Assembly: GCF_033568475.1 (NCBI RefSeq)
Contig: NC_133121.1
Coordinates: 25,093,374-25,157,373 of the forward strand
Origin: Henckelia pumila
Lineage: Eukaryota; Streptophyta; Magnoliopsida; Lamiales; Gesneriaceae
Direction: 5' to 3'
DNA: 64,000 nt
Positions 47,456 to 57,576 of the stretch are shown here, piece by piece. Position 1 is the stretch's first letter, and each line of letters opens with the position of its first letter. A program made the position numbers and the translations under genes. The notes under the pieces are model-generated. The model had not been told where the DNA came from and did not search any database. It was given only the letters and a program-made list of their open reading frames with translations.

Positions 47456-47750
47456 TTTATCCTTCTGAGGTGGAAGAAGGGGTGACATAGGATCAATTCA
47501 GTCTCCGAACATCCAGAAACATATCTTGTGCAATTTACTTACTATCTCATTTATTCAGTCAAGCCATCTTTTTATTGTTCAATCTATCAGTCGACCTCAT
47601 TCCGCACTTCTCTAGTTGGTTGATTGATATAGACACACCCAACTGAACTCAGTTTAGAAGAAAACAGAAAAGTTTAAGTATGTATTCACCCCCATATCCA
47701 CACATTATCAATCCAACAATGGCTTATAACACCCCAACCGATCCCAACAA

Positions 47751-47763
47751 TTGGTATCAGAGC
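47751..47763 (+). promoter_or_regulatory. copia-type primer-binding site
   Basis: TTGGTATCAGAGC, the standard initiator-Met tRNA PBS, one base after the LTR end at 47749 and 38 bases before a gag ATG. Confidence 0.85.
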
Positions 47764-47801
47764 GAGATTCTTTCTCGCCTCTGAACTCTCTACATTTCAA
47801 G

Positions 47802-48395
47802 ATGGAATATATGAGCACCATTCCCATGTTCTCTATTGAAGTTTTCGAAGAATGGAGAATAAGAGTACAAGCTCACTTGGATGCTTATAATGATGACATA
47901 TGATTTGTCATAACCGATGGACCCATTACAATTGCAAAGCCAAAGTGTCAATGGATAGCCGAAGAGAAGATGATGTCTAATCTTGAAAACGTTGCCAAGA
48001 ACTTTCTGTTCAACACTCTTGGTGATTACATATTTGGAAACATTAAGACATGTTCTATTGCCAAGGACATTTGGGAAATATTGATCGAGCTTGGAAAGCA
48101 AGCTGAATCAGAAGACGAATCTTGTTGTTCATACAGTCAATAAAGCCAAAGTGATGATGTACTAACCATGTTTCTTATGACCAACAATGACCAATCATCC
48201 AAAATCTCTAATGATGAAGAAGAGATTATCTACCTGCAGATCAAAACTGATCAAGAACTGGATACTACCAACAAGAAAGTATTTGATTTCAACTTTAACA
48301 ACTTTACACGTGAAGAGTTAATTGATGCATTACATGAAATGGTTAATGAGTATCAAAGGTTTTTCCTGTCATTTGAGGAATTCAAAGCTAATTAA
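47802..48395 (+). pseudogene. LTR retrotransposon gag relic
   Basis: The ATG at 47802 opens MEYMSTIPMFSIEVFEEWRI, continuing with FVITDGPITIAKPK, NVAKNFLFNTLGDYIF and AKDIWEILIELGKQAE, a UBN2/DUF4219 gag domain. An in-frame TGA (47899-47901) and frame changes near 48120-48165 break it. An open tail follows with NNDQSSKISNDEE and REELIDALHEMVNEYQRF. It lacks the CCHC finger and all of pol. Homologous to the relic at 27255. Confidence 0.75.
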
Positions 48396-49845
48396 AATAA
48401 TCTCAATTTTATTTAGAAAATCAAAACTTAAAATTCAATAAACTAAAATAAATTAAACAAAGCGACTTTGGGGACAAGGAATTGAGACGTGAAAGCGAAC
48501 GACAATATATAATTGAATCACAAGATAGAGAAAATTCATCTGGGGACGGAGAATCGACTTTACTCTGTGATTTTTATTATCTGCCTTGATTTATGATGAG
48601 ATTTTTGGATATGTCTATGTGTTTGATTATTTTATTATAAACTTATTGGTTGTTTCTAGAGATTGACGAAATTTGATTTGATTTTCATGTTTTGAATATT
48701 ATTTTGCTTACTATGATTTGTTCTTACAATTTATTTGTGTATTCCTATTTTGATTAACTTTCAATTTACTGATCATGGATTGATTAATGTTAAATTTATT
48801 TGAAATATAGAACTTGGAAGAGGGGATTTCTAATTAGATCATATATATGAAAACACAACCTATGATTTTTGTAGAGTTCGGGAGGCCTACAACTTTCTTT
48901 GAGGACATTGAAAAAAGAACCTTAATACTTGATTAAATTATTTTATTTTTGATTTCTGATAGAGATATCAAAATTGACATTAGAATAATAAAATTTACTC
49001 GGCACTTGAAAGATGTAGTAAATTACAATTAAGGGTTCTTGGCCTATATATTGTAATACATGATATTATCAATTGATGTGATTTACATTATCTGCCTTGA
49101 TTTATGATGAAATTTTTGGATATGTCTATGTGTTTGATTATTTTATTATAAACTTATTGGTTGTTTCTAGAGATTGACAAAATTTGATTGGATTTTCATG
49201 TTTTGAATATTATTTTCTTACTATGATTTGTTCTTACAATTTATTTGTGTATTCCTATTTTGATTAACTTTCAATTTACTGATCATGGATTGATTAATGT
49301 TAAATTTATTTGAAATATAGAACTTGGAAGAGGGGGTTTTTAATTGGATCATATATAGAAAAAACACAACCTAGGATTTGTGTAGAGTTCGGGAGGCCTA
49401 CAACTTCCTTTGAGGACATTGAAAAAAGAACCTTAATACTTGATTAAATTATTTTATTTTTGATTTCTGATAGAGATATAAAAATTGACATTATAATAAT
49501 AAAATTTACTCGGCACTTGAGAGATGCAGTAAATTACAATTAAGGGTTCTTGGCATATATATTTTAATACATGATATTATCAATTGATGTGATTTACATT
49601 AATGAAAATTGAGTGAAATCTTGTATCTAGAACCTGTCTCAGATCGTGTATCCAAAACCTCTTTGTTTAATTTATTTTAGTTTATTGAATTTTAAGTATT
49701 GATTTTCAAAATAAAGTTGAGATTATTTTAATTACAGTATTTAGTGTGAATATAAATTTTTAATCTTCGTGAGAACGATACTCTAATTATTATATATTAA
49801 AACTTGACACCGTGCATTTGCGAGCGAAAAACACACAATAAATAT
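48391..49845 (+). repeat. gypsy LTR relic bounded by a ~73-bp inverted repeat
   Basis: The stretch 48391-48463 is, inverted, nearly the same as about 49671-49743. The right part (49745-49845: ACGATACTCT, TTGACACCGTGCATTTGCG) matches the 3' end of the LTR at 36735-38098, so this is a rearranged LTR of that kind with a piece turned round on its left. It contains a 511-bp tandem duplication. No coding domain. Confidence 0.65.
48576..49598. repeat. 511-bp tandem duplication, two copies
   Basis: The unit starts ATTATCTGCCTTGATTTATG at 48576 and again at 49087, period 511 bp. The copies are near-identical, with scattered substitutions and a few single-base indels. The second ends at about 49598, where ATTA recurs before new sequence. 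Confidence 0.9.
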
Positions 49846-52424
49846 ATAATTGCTATGAAGATATACGTTGTGAAGTTCTTTATTAAATAATAATGATGAT
49901 TTCAATTGATAATTAGAATTTGAATGACTTAAATTATATTAATAAGAAAAATTGAAATGATAAGTGAAATATGAATGTTGAAACACTGAGAACTAAACAC
50001 ACCAAAAATTAAGTATCTTGGGGAGAAACTGATAAACGCTTCTCCCCTAATTTTTATCCTAATTTAAAGAAGATGAACGTTGGTGGTGAATAAATTCTTG
50101 ATATACAGTGAATAAATTGAAGGTGAATGAGACCAGTCAGAGAATTAAAAAGAATTAAAAAGCATATAATCGTAGCATTTATTGCAACCGAGGATCAAGG
50201 ATCTTGGGAGAAAATAAATCACAAAATCAATCATCTTTCACTTGGTGCCGTTGAGGGCTACTATAAAGAGAGTCTTCTCCATAGTAATTTCAAGAAGCCT
50301 TTCTTCTTCGTGTAGGGTACAAAAAGTGTGTGTCTCGTTGACACAAAGAAAAAAAACCTCTTTATTTTCCTTTTCTGTATCGCAGTGATTTCTCTTATGT
50401 GTAAGGCATAGATGGGTAATTAATGAGATAAGAAACGTTTCTTTTTTGGAAATTGCAATTTCACATTTTTTTTGGCAAAACCCAACTAAATTGCAATATT
50501 CTATTTCCTGAATTGCCCTTTTCTTCCCCTACAAATCTCGAAAATACCCCTCATTATTGACATTGCCATGAACAATTTTTTTGGGGCAATTATGACAATC
50601 AACAATGCAAATATCTTGTCCCTAGTTCATGATTTTATAGTAACAATAGATTTTCAAATCACTTCCCTTGTAAATTGTAACAACCAAATATTAGGAAAAC
50701 AACTGTGTTAAAATAATTTTCAATTATCAAAATGTGGAGCCATTATTTAGCTCTAACTGGTTATATTATGAAAGTCACTTCATACCACTAAGACAAACAC
50801 ACATAAATAGAAAAATCTAATGACGTATAAAAACTAATATTCATTATTGACACTTGCATATAAATTAACCATAACAGAAACTTGTTCATTAAATACCAAT
50901 GTTTAATTTCATAATCCATGAATTAAACAACATATTTTACAAATTACTAACCATTTTTTCACTAACCTCTAATTAAATGACACATAAAATGAGTTCAAAT
51001 GTACAAAAAAACCATCTAATATTCTTTATGGGGCTGCAGTATAAAAGTCACCAAAAAGTTCAAACTTCATTGGTCTTCACTTATAAGGATTATTTCCTTT
51101 ATTTTTTTTTGTTGTCAATGCACATTCATTTTCAAACGCCAAAGTATTAGGCTAGACATTGTCATGAATTTATGTTATCCTTTATGTAAGGTTGACTTTC
51201 AAAGCATGTGTAAATGATTGATGAATGGTTTGACACTTTGTATGTAGGTTCCTCCAACAAATAGTCTAGGTGCCCTTATATTAGCCATATTCATGGGAAT
51301 CTGACATTGTTTATGATGATCATATATGGATAGAGGAGCCACGGTCCTCATAGGGGCATTGGTGTAGTTTTTTGAGCCACTGGTTTAGAAATATTATTGT
51401 CTTTTCCCTGTGTGAAAAGTGGTTTTTTAGATTACATACAAAATAAAAAAAAACTATGATATATAATACTTGAACTTCTGAAAACAAAATAAAATATCAG
51501 CTTACAGTACTATTCTCATGATAGATATTTGATTTATTTTCCACATTCCTCAGATGGTATTGAATTCAAACCTCATCTTCTTAGTTCAGGTTAAGAACAA
51601 GTTTTTTTTTATGTGACCCTTAATACCACAAATGCTACATGTTACTATTCGTTGTTGCCTCCTCATTTCGTAATCATTTCTTATTATTTTGTACTTTTCT
51701 TTTTTGTTTTTTCTTCATTGTTTCAGCAACTTATATTTTTTCATTTTTCTTGCATGTTTGGGCCTTCCAACAGGTCTCCCAAATTTTGGCGGAAGTGCAG
51801 GAATAAATCATGCTGATTGTCATTCTCACCTACCATTTAGCAGTATTACTATAAGAGAATATATTTTTTTGTATGTGACTCCACTGTAGCAATATCACAT
51901 AATCAAAACAATTCAATCGTTGAGCTAAATGACAGATAAAATATTGTTGCATGGAATTCCAATGAAATCCTATTTTCTACAACTACGTGTCCATTTTCTT
52001 AAGTCTACACTGTATTTAGTCACATCATACCGTGAAACTTGGTAATGAAGGTTATCTACTTTAATTGGCATGCAATCTAAAGTCTTTGTCAAATTCTTCT
52101 TGATAAGTTTGTTCGAGGGCAAAAAATTTTTTTCCCACTTTTCTTCACCCATATCCCTGTTAACTTGTATTTTTCATGAAGTATTCAACAAGCCATTTAA
52201 TTATCGACAATTTGACCTTTTCACTCGTGTCCAAAATTCTGCTGTTAAAATATTCACAGCAACTATTCAATGAAATGTCACTTATAGAGTTGATTGTGAT
52301 GTGTTACCTACTCCAATGCATTAGTGGCTTGTCATTGAACCAATTAGCGGTTCTTGAATAAATATCCTCCATTTCTGCCCTTTTTATTTTTGCTGAAATC
52401 ATTCACTGTTTTAGTCATGTCACA
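49846..52424. other. unassigned AT-rich region
   Basis: No gene or recognisable transposon end. The longest open frames are short and unlike any family I know. Two small stretches look less random: TNSLGALILAIFMGI (51263-51307) and LGLPTGLPNFGGSAGINHAD (51759-51818). Either could be a decayed exon. It may be a fragment of ancestral, non-repetitive DNA. Confidence 0.4.
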
Positions 52425-52546
52425 TGTAGTGACCCGCACCGTGATCACCTACTAATCAGAAGCTTAAGCATGTATTGAAATTAAATAATAAATCATCAGA
52501 ATTAACAGCGAAAAAGCATAAATAAATCCCCAAATAAAGATACAAC

Positions 52547-53933
52547 TGATAAGTGCATTTTGTATGCATTAGTTTGTTTTATTTTTATACTTATTTTGTG
52601 TGCATTCATATTGTTTTTATGTGTGTTTATGTGTTTAGTGCATGTATGTGTATTTCACTCTCCCGATTAATTTTGTAAAAAAATGAATTGTTGAAGAGTG
52701 AATTACGAAGGAGCCTTGGTCAAAAATTCAAATTTAATTTTAGAGAGATCCAAATCCGATCTCCACCATTCAAATTTAATTTCAAGATGTTTTGAAGCTT
52801 CTGTCCAAAGTTCAGCTCGATCCGACTGCTGAAACTCAAGATATGATTTTTGCAAGAAAACTGCGCGTGGGAAAGAACACATACACGGACCCCGACACAG
52901 ACCTGGCACGGGGTCCGTGCACATCGCGAAAATTTAGCTTGTGCTCGCTCGAGCGAGCCGCGCGATCAGAGTTTTATTTTTAGAAAATTCCTTGGCCGAG
53001 CATGATACAATCTTTTTAATATTTGGACATATAAATACCCTTTCAACCATCAGATTAAGGGTTCCAGATTTCAAAGAATTTCAGACGGAAGGCGGCTACT
53101 GCTACCAGGCTTGGGAGAAGATTTCTTCTTCTTTTCTTTTATTTTATTTTTACTTTTCATGATTAAAAACCTTGTTTGATCATGAATTTATTTATTGAGT
53201 AGTTTTCTTTCTTCGATCAAGGACACGTGATTGGGCCAGACAATTTATGTAGAAAACTTGGTTTGTTTATTTGAGATTTTTAGACTTGATTTGATTTTAT
53301 TGATTATCGAATTTATATTTGTCTTGTGAATTTCCTGGACAGTTATTTGCTTGCTTGTTAATCGATTCCAAGTCAACATAGGAGGTTTCGAATTCGATCA
53401 CTTCAATAATCAACATAGTGTAAAACTGACTAGAAATAGAATTCGGTTTCATTATACAGTTTAGGTGTTTACTGAATTTTCACAGTTATTCATGCATTCA
53501 AATTTGATTAAAATTACGAAAGATTAGTTCATCAATATTTGAATAGGTTTGATTGTTCTAGAAATAGTCCTTCGAACAAATTAGAAAAATTCTCGTGAAT
53601 TAAGATTAAGTCTGATATCTTAGATCGACTGCTTGTTACATGAATTTTCTGGTACCTACGTGAGTCCTTGATCGAATTTTTCCCATATTTGAATTAATCC
53701 AAATTTTCCAGCTGCATTTTATTTAATTTAATTTTAATTTCAACTTTTTATTATTAGTTTAAAATCTGAATCACCTTTATTCATTAGTCTAGATTAAGTA
53801 GAAATAAATATATTTTGGTATTCATATATATACAGTCCCTGTGGGTTCGACATCTGGAATTTTGTTCACTATATTATAATTTGACCTGGTGCGATTGCCA
53901 GTTGATTTTTAATCATACCGATTAAGCCGGTCA
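52547..53933 (+). repeat. 5' LTR
   Basis: Starts TGATAAGTGCATTTTG and ends ATTAAGCCGGTCA, 1387 bp. It carries one copy of the 14-bp palindrome CTCGCTCGAGCGAG (52944-52957), where the 3' LTR has two, and a longer CACGGACCCC..ACAGACCTGG segment nearby that the 3' LTR lacks. Confidence 0.9.
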
Positions 53934-53962
53934 AGTTTTTGACGCCGTTGCCGGGGACTGTT
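53934..53962 (+). promoter_or_regulatory. primer-binding site, tRNA-Asp-like
   Basis: Two bases past the LTR comes TTTTTGACGCCGTTGCCGGGG, close to the TGGCGCCGTTGCCGGGGA site typical of Athila/Tat elements and usually attributed to tRNA-Asp. Confidence 0.75.
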
Positions 53963-54062
53963 ATGATATCAAAATTTTTGTTTCTCTTGAGATTAGACTT
54001 TTTTTTAATTTTTTATTAAATTCTGAATTCCTCTCTTTTCTTTGTAACTTTCAGGTACTAGC

Positions 54063-56288
54063 TTGTTGTGCATGCATAAAATTCGATCTAAGGAGCTTCT
54101 ACCACTTGATTTGGAGATCGAACGCACGCTCAGCAAGATCCGAAAAGCAAGGAAGAATCTTAATCTAGTACTTGAAACAGAATCAGAATCAGAAGAAGAC
54201 ATGGCGGACAACCATACTGTTTGGGATATTATTAGGCCGCCAGTTGAAGGATATGGATCTAGCATAGTTCGCCCCGCTGTTGAGGCGAACAATTTTGAGT
54301 TGAAACCCTCTACTATTCAGCTGATCCAATTGCAAGCTAGATTTGGGGGCACATCTGTGGAAGACCCCTACGCTCATCTGGAGCGCTTTCTGTCAATCTG
54401 CGACACATTCAAAGTTAATGAGGTAACATCTGATGCAGTGCGACTGCGGTTATTCCCATTCTCTCTTCAAGGCGAAGCTCTTGAGTGGCTAGATGATTTG
54501 CCTGCGGGTTCCATCACTACATGGAACCAACTTGTTCAGACTTTTCTGAACAAGTATTTCCCTCCTACTAAGATGGCGAAGTTGTTCTCAGATATTATAT
54601 CTTTCAAGAAAAAGGAGGGAGAATCTCTACATACGGCATGGACCAGATTTAAAAAGATGTTGAGGATGTGTCCTCAGCATAATCTCACACAAAGCCAACA
54701 AACCCAGACGTTCTATAATGGAGCAGATCCTTCAGTGCGTTCTATGCTAGATGCTGCTGCTAATGGATGCTTATTCAGGAAAACGCCAGCTGAAGCTTGG
54801 GAAATCATTGGCAACATGGCAGAGAGCAACATTGGGTGGCCGGATGTGAAGAAAAAGAAGAAAGCCGGTGTTCTAGAAGTCGATACTTTAATGGCCCTGA
54901 ATGCGAAGATTGACGCGTTGACACACCAAGTGGCACTCATGAAAATAGCGCCGGTCAATCAAGCACAAGGGAATATGCAACAAGACCAGCAGTTATTTGA
55001 AGTTGAGGCTGTGAATTTTATGAGCAATCAAGGAAGGCAGACATACAACTCAAACAACAACTACAGTCAGAACTGGCAGGCCAAGCAAGAGGAGAAAAAG
55101 CCGAGTTTTGAGGAGATCATGATGAAGTGCGTGGCGAGTACTGAGGCTCGCTTGCAGAATCAGGAGAGCATACTGCAGAAGCTGGAAATTCAGATGGGCC
55201 AGATTGCAACCCAACTGTCCACACATCCTGTTGGAGTTTTGCCGAGCAACATTGAACCAAATCCAAGAGGCGTGAATGCTATTATGGTCGTGACTCGAGC
55301 ACAGTCTGAAGCACCTGAGCAGAAGACGGACAAAGAAAAGATGATAGAGGGGCCAAAAATTTCAGAAGTCAAGGAGGATGTGCGTGCTAAAAATTCCTCC
55401 ACGGCAGGTAAGAAAGGTAAGACTTCGAAATTTGAAGTTAATGAGAATGTTGATATATCTACTTTACCTTTCCCCCATAGAGCTAAGCAACTGTTGTTTG
55501 GTTCTCAATTTAAAAAGTTTCTTGAAATCTTCAAGAAACTGCATATTAACATACCTTTTGCAGATGCTTTAGCTCAGATGCCGAATTATGCAAGATTTCT
55601 GAAGGAATTGCTGAAAAACAAGAAGAAATTGGATGATATTACGCAAGTCACGATGAATGAGGAGTTCTCGGCGGTGTTGAACAAGAAGCTTCCACCAAAA
55701 GTGCAAGATCCAGGGAGTTTTTCTATACCCTGTCAAATTGGAAGTCTGTCTTTTGATAATGTTTTGTGTGATCTAGGGTCGAGCATAAATTTAATGCCAT
55801 ATTCTATTTCTCGAAAAGTAGGTGTAGAGAATATTGAACCTGCTGCTATATCTCTCAAATTTGCTGATGGCTCTATTAAATATCCGAGAGGAGTAGTAGA
55901 GAATGTCCTAGTCAAGATAGACAAGTTGATTTATCCTATAGATTTTGTTATTCTTGACATGGATGACGATGGTGAGGTGCCTATGATTTTAGGGCGTCCT
56001 TTTCTTGCTGCTAGTAGAGCGTTAGTTGATGTTGAGAGAGGAGAGTTAGTTTTGAGACTGAACGATGAGCAAGTTATATTTAAAATGTTAACGTCAGCTA
56101 CTGAGAGCCCAATTTTAAAATCTTTCTCTGCGATTTATTTGGTTGATATGATTCATGATTATAATGATGAATGTTTGCAGGTACAACTCTCTGTAGGAAT
56201 TAGTCCCTTGCACAATTTCTTTAACGGTGTAGCATGCAAGTGCAGGACTGACCTGAGTTTTTCACAGACGGTGGATAAACCACCTTGA
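54063..56288 (+). CDS. retrotransposon Gag-protease, intact 741 aa
   Basis: One uninterrupted frame. Residues ~110-215 form the retrotransposon gag domain (AHLERFLSICDTF, LQGEALEWLDDLP, FLNKYFPPTKMAKLF, TAWTRFKKML). A Gln/Asn-rich linker and a coiled-coil-like stretch (about 355-385) follow, then FPHRAKQLLFGSQFKKF. The aspartic protease follows, with active site D570 in DLGSS (Leu where D-T/S-G is usual, as in this branch) and the ILGRPFLA flap-side motif at 642-649. No CCHC zinc knuckle was seen. The frame ends soon after protease with a tail unlike pol, so a deletion has removed RT, RNase H and integrase. A start at 54063 fits an Athila-like leader; downstream ATGs also exist. Predicted to form cytoplasmic virus-like particles. 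Confidence 0.9.
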   Translation: MLCMHKIRSKELLPLDLEIERTLSKIRKARKNLNLVLETESESEEDMADNHTVWDIIRPPVEGYGSSIVRPAVEANNFELKPSTIQLIQLQARFGGTSVEDPYAHLERFLSICDTFKVNEVTSDAVRLRLFPFSLQGEALEWLDDLPAGSITTWNQLVQTFLNKYFPPTKMAKLFSDIISFKKKEGESLHTAWTRFKKMLRMCPQHNLTQSQQTQTFYNGADPSVRSMLDAAANGCLFRKTPAEAWEIIGNMAESNIGWPDVKKKKKAGVLEVDTLMALNAKIDALTHQVALMKIAPVNQAQGNMQQDQQLFEVEAVNFMSNQGRQTYNSNNNYSQNWQAKQEEKKPSFEEIMMKCVASTEARLQNQESILQKLEIQMGQIATQLSTHPVGVLPSNIEPNPRGVNAIMVVTRAQSEAPEQKTDKEKMIEGPKISEVKEDVRAKNSSTAGKKGKTSKFEVNENVDISTLPFPHRAKQLLFGSQFKKFLEIFKKLHINIPFADALAQMPNYARFLKELLKNKKKLDDITQVTMNEEFSAVLNKKLPPKVQDPGSFSIPCQIGSLSFDNVLCDLGSSINLMPYSISRKVGVENIEPAAISLKFADGSIKYPRGVVENVLVKIDKLIYPIDFVILDMDDDGEVPMILGRPFLAASRALVDVERGELVLRLNDEQVIFKMLTSATESPILKSFSAIYLVDMIHDYNDECLQVQLSVGISPLHNFFNGVACKCRTDLSFSQTVDKPP

Positions 56289-57576
56289 ATTTTGCCACTT
56301 AAGAGAGGAGTATAGTCGGGTTATAGACTAAAAATTTAGCGCTGACTGGGAGGCAACCCAGTGTTTTTGTTTTTGCTTTTTATTTTGTTTTTGTTTTTGC
56401 TTTTGCTTTTTATTTGATTTTTGTTTCTTTCCCATGCCAGTTTGTCGTGCCTGCCGATTTATCTAGACTGCTGCTACCGTCCCGGCTGATACTGTCAAGA
56501 AGGAAGAGGATGAATCAAAAACCAGGGGAGTGTTATTTTTGTTTTCATTTTGTTTTTGTTCGTTTCGCATTCTGTTCATTGTTCTGAAGCATTGAGGGCA
56601 ATGCTTTGGATAAGTATGGGGGGTAGACTAGTTTATTGCATTGTTTGTTATGTTTGTTTTGCATCTGTCGTGTTTCGTATTTGTTTGCATACAGTTTGTG
56701 TTTTTTGTTGTTTGCATTGTTATGAGTAGGATGAGTCATAATAGCCAATGATGATGAAGTTTATTTGAAAAAATTGTTTTTTTTTAAAAAAATTTGCTCT
56801 TGACTTGACATGAGAAACTGTAGGTTAAACCGTGAATATTTTTAAGCACTTGTGTTAGACCAGTGGACTGTAATGAAAGATTTGATGAAGTTTCTGTCTG
56901 TTTGACCATTGCACGGCAATATGTGGTTTGTGGATCTTGATTGTGTTCTATGAATTTTGATAAGGCTCTAGTAAGACACTTATGATCTTGGGCGCACCTA
57001 GAAAAAAAAAATTTATTCAATTCCATCCGGGCTTTGAAAGGATTAAAATCCTATAAAAAAATAAAATTTAAGGCTAAGTATACAGATTAAATGGGATTGA
57101 TGCTCCATCCGGGCTATAGACGAGGGGATTAGAAAGAAAAAATAGAATGATTTTTCGTATCCTAGAAAGTTATAGCTAAGTCAGCGGGTAATTATTGTGG
57201 CTAAAGCAATACCGGGTGCAAAATCCGAAGGTGTGTAATTCATTATCTGAAGGGAGGTGGGTTTAGTCTAGAGGTCGTTGAAAGGAATTGACACTTGAAG
57301 AGTGAAACTTGCACTGATTTGTCATAGTTCGCTAAGCAGATTTGAGACGAATTCGATCTAAGTTGCATGAAACTGGAATGACATTTCACACACGCACGTT
57401 CACGTTAAACCGAAGGTGTATTATGAAAATTTGAGAGCATGTCTGTGTTTTTGGTTTTGTGATTGAACTTCTCGGAGGCTGTGCACATTCATGATTCGTC
57501 CTCACTTATGTTTTTATTTGCATGTTGTTTTTGCATGTCTTGCTCGAGGGCGAGCAAGGTTTAAGTATGGGGGTGT
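56289..57576 (+). other. 3' untranslated internal region with polypurine tract
   Basis: Non-coding. It contains GCGCTGACTGGGAGGCAACCC (56341 on), a block I recognise from the 3' region of many plant gypsy elements of this branch, T-rich TTTTTGTTTTTGC repeats (about 56364-56420) and CATCCGGGCT twice (57026, 57107). The purine-rich AAGTATGGGGGTG just before 57577 is the polypurine tract. Confidence 0.75.

Larger units (their letters stand above)
43310..47749 (+). repeat. copia-type 5' LTR split by two inserted LTRs
   Basis: The pieces are about 43310-43904, 45936-46069 and 47461-47749, together ~1.0 kb. It ends CCAACCGATCCCAACA at 47749, directly before the PBS TTGGTATCAGAGC and a gag ATG. The splits are the solo LTR 43905-45930 (TSD AGTTG) and the LTR 46070-47455. 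Removing both restores a continuous LTR similar to that ending at 43233. Confidence 0.7.

Noticed and set aside
54063-56288. A 741-codon host gene
   Set aside because: It has retrotransposon gag and protease motifs and lies between LTRs with a target duplication.
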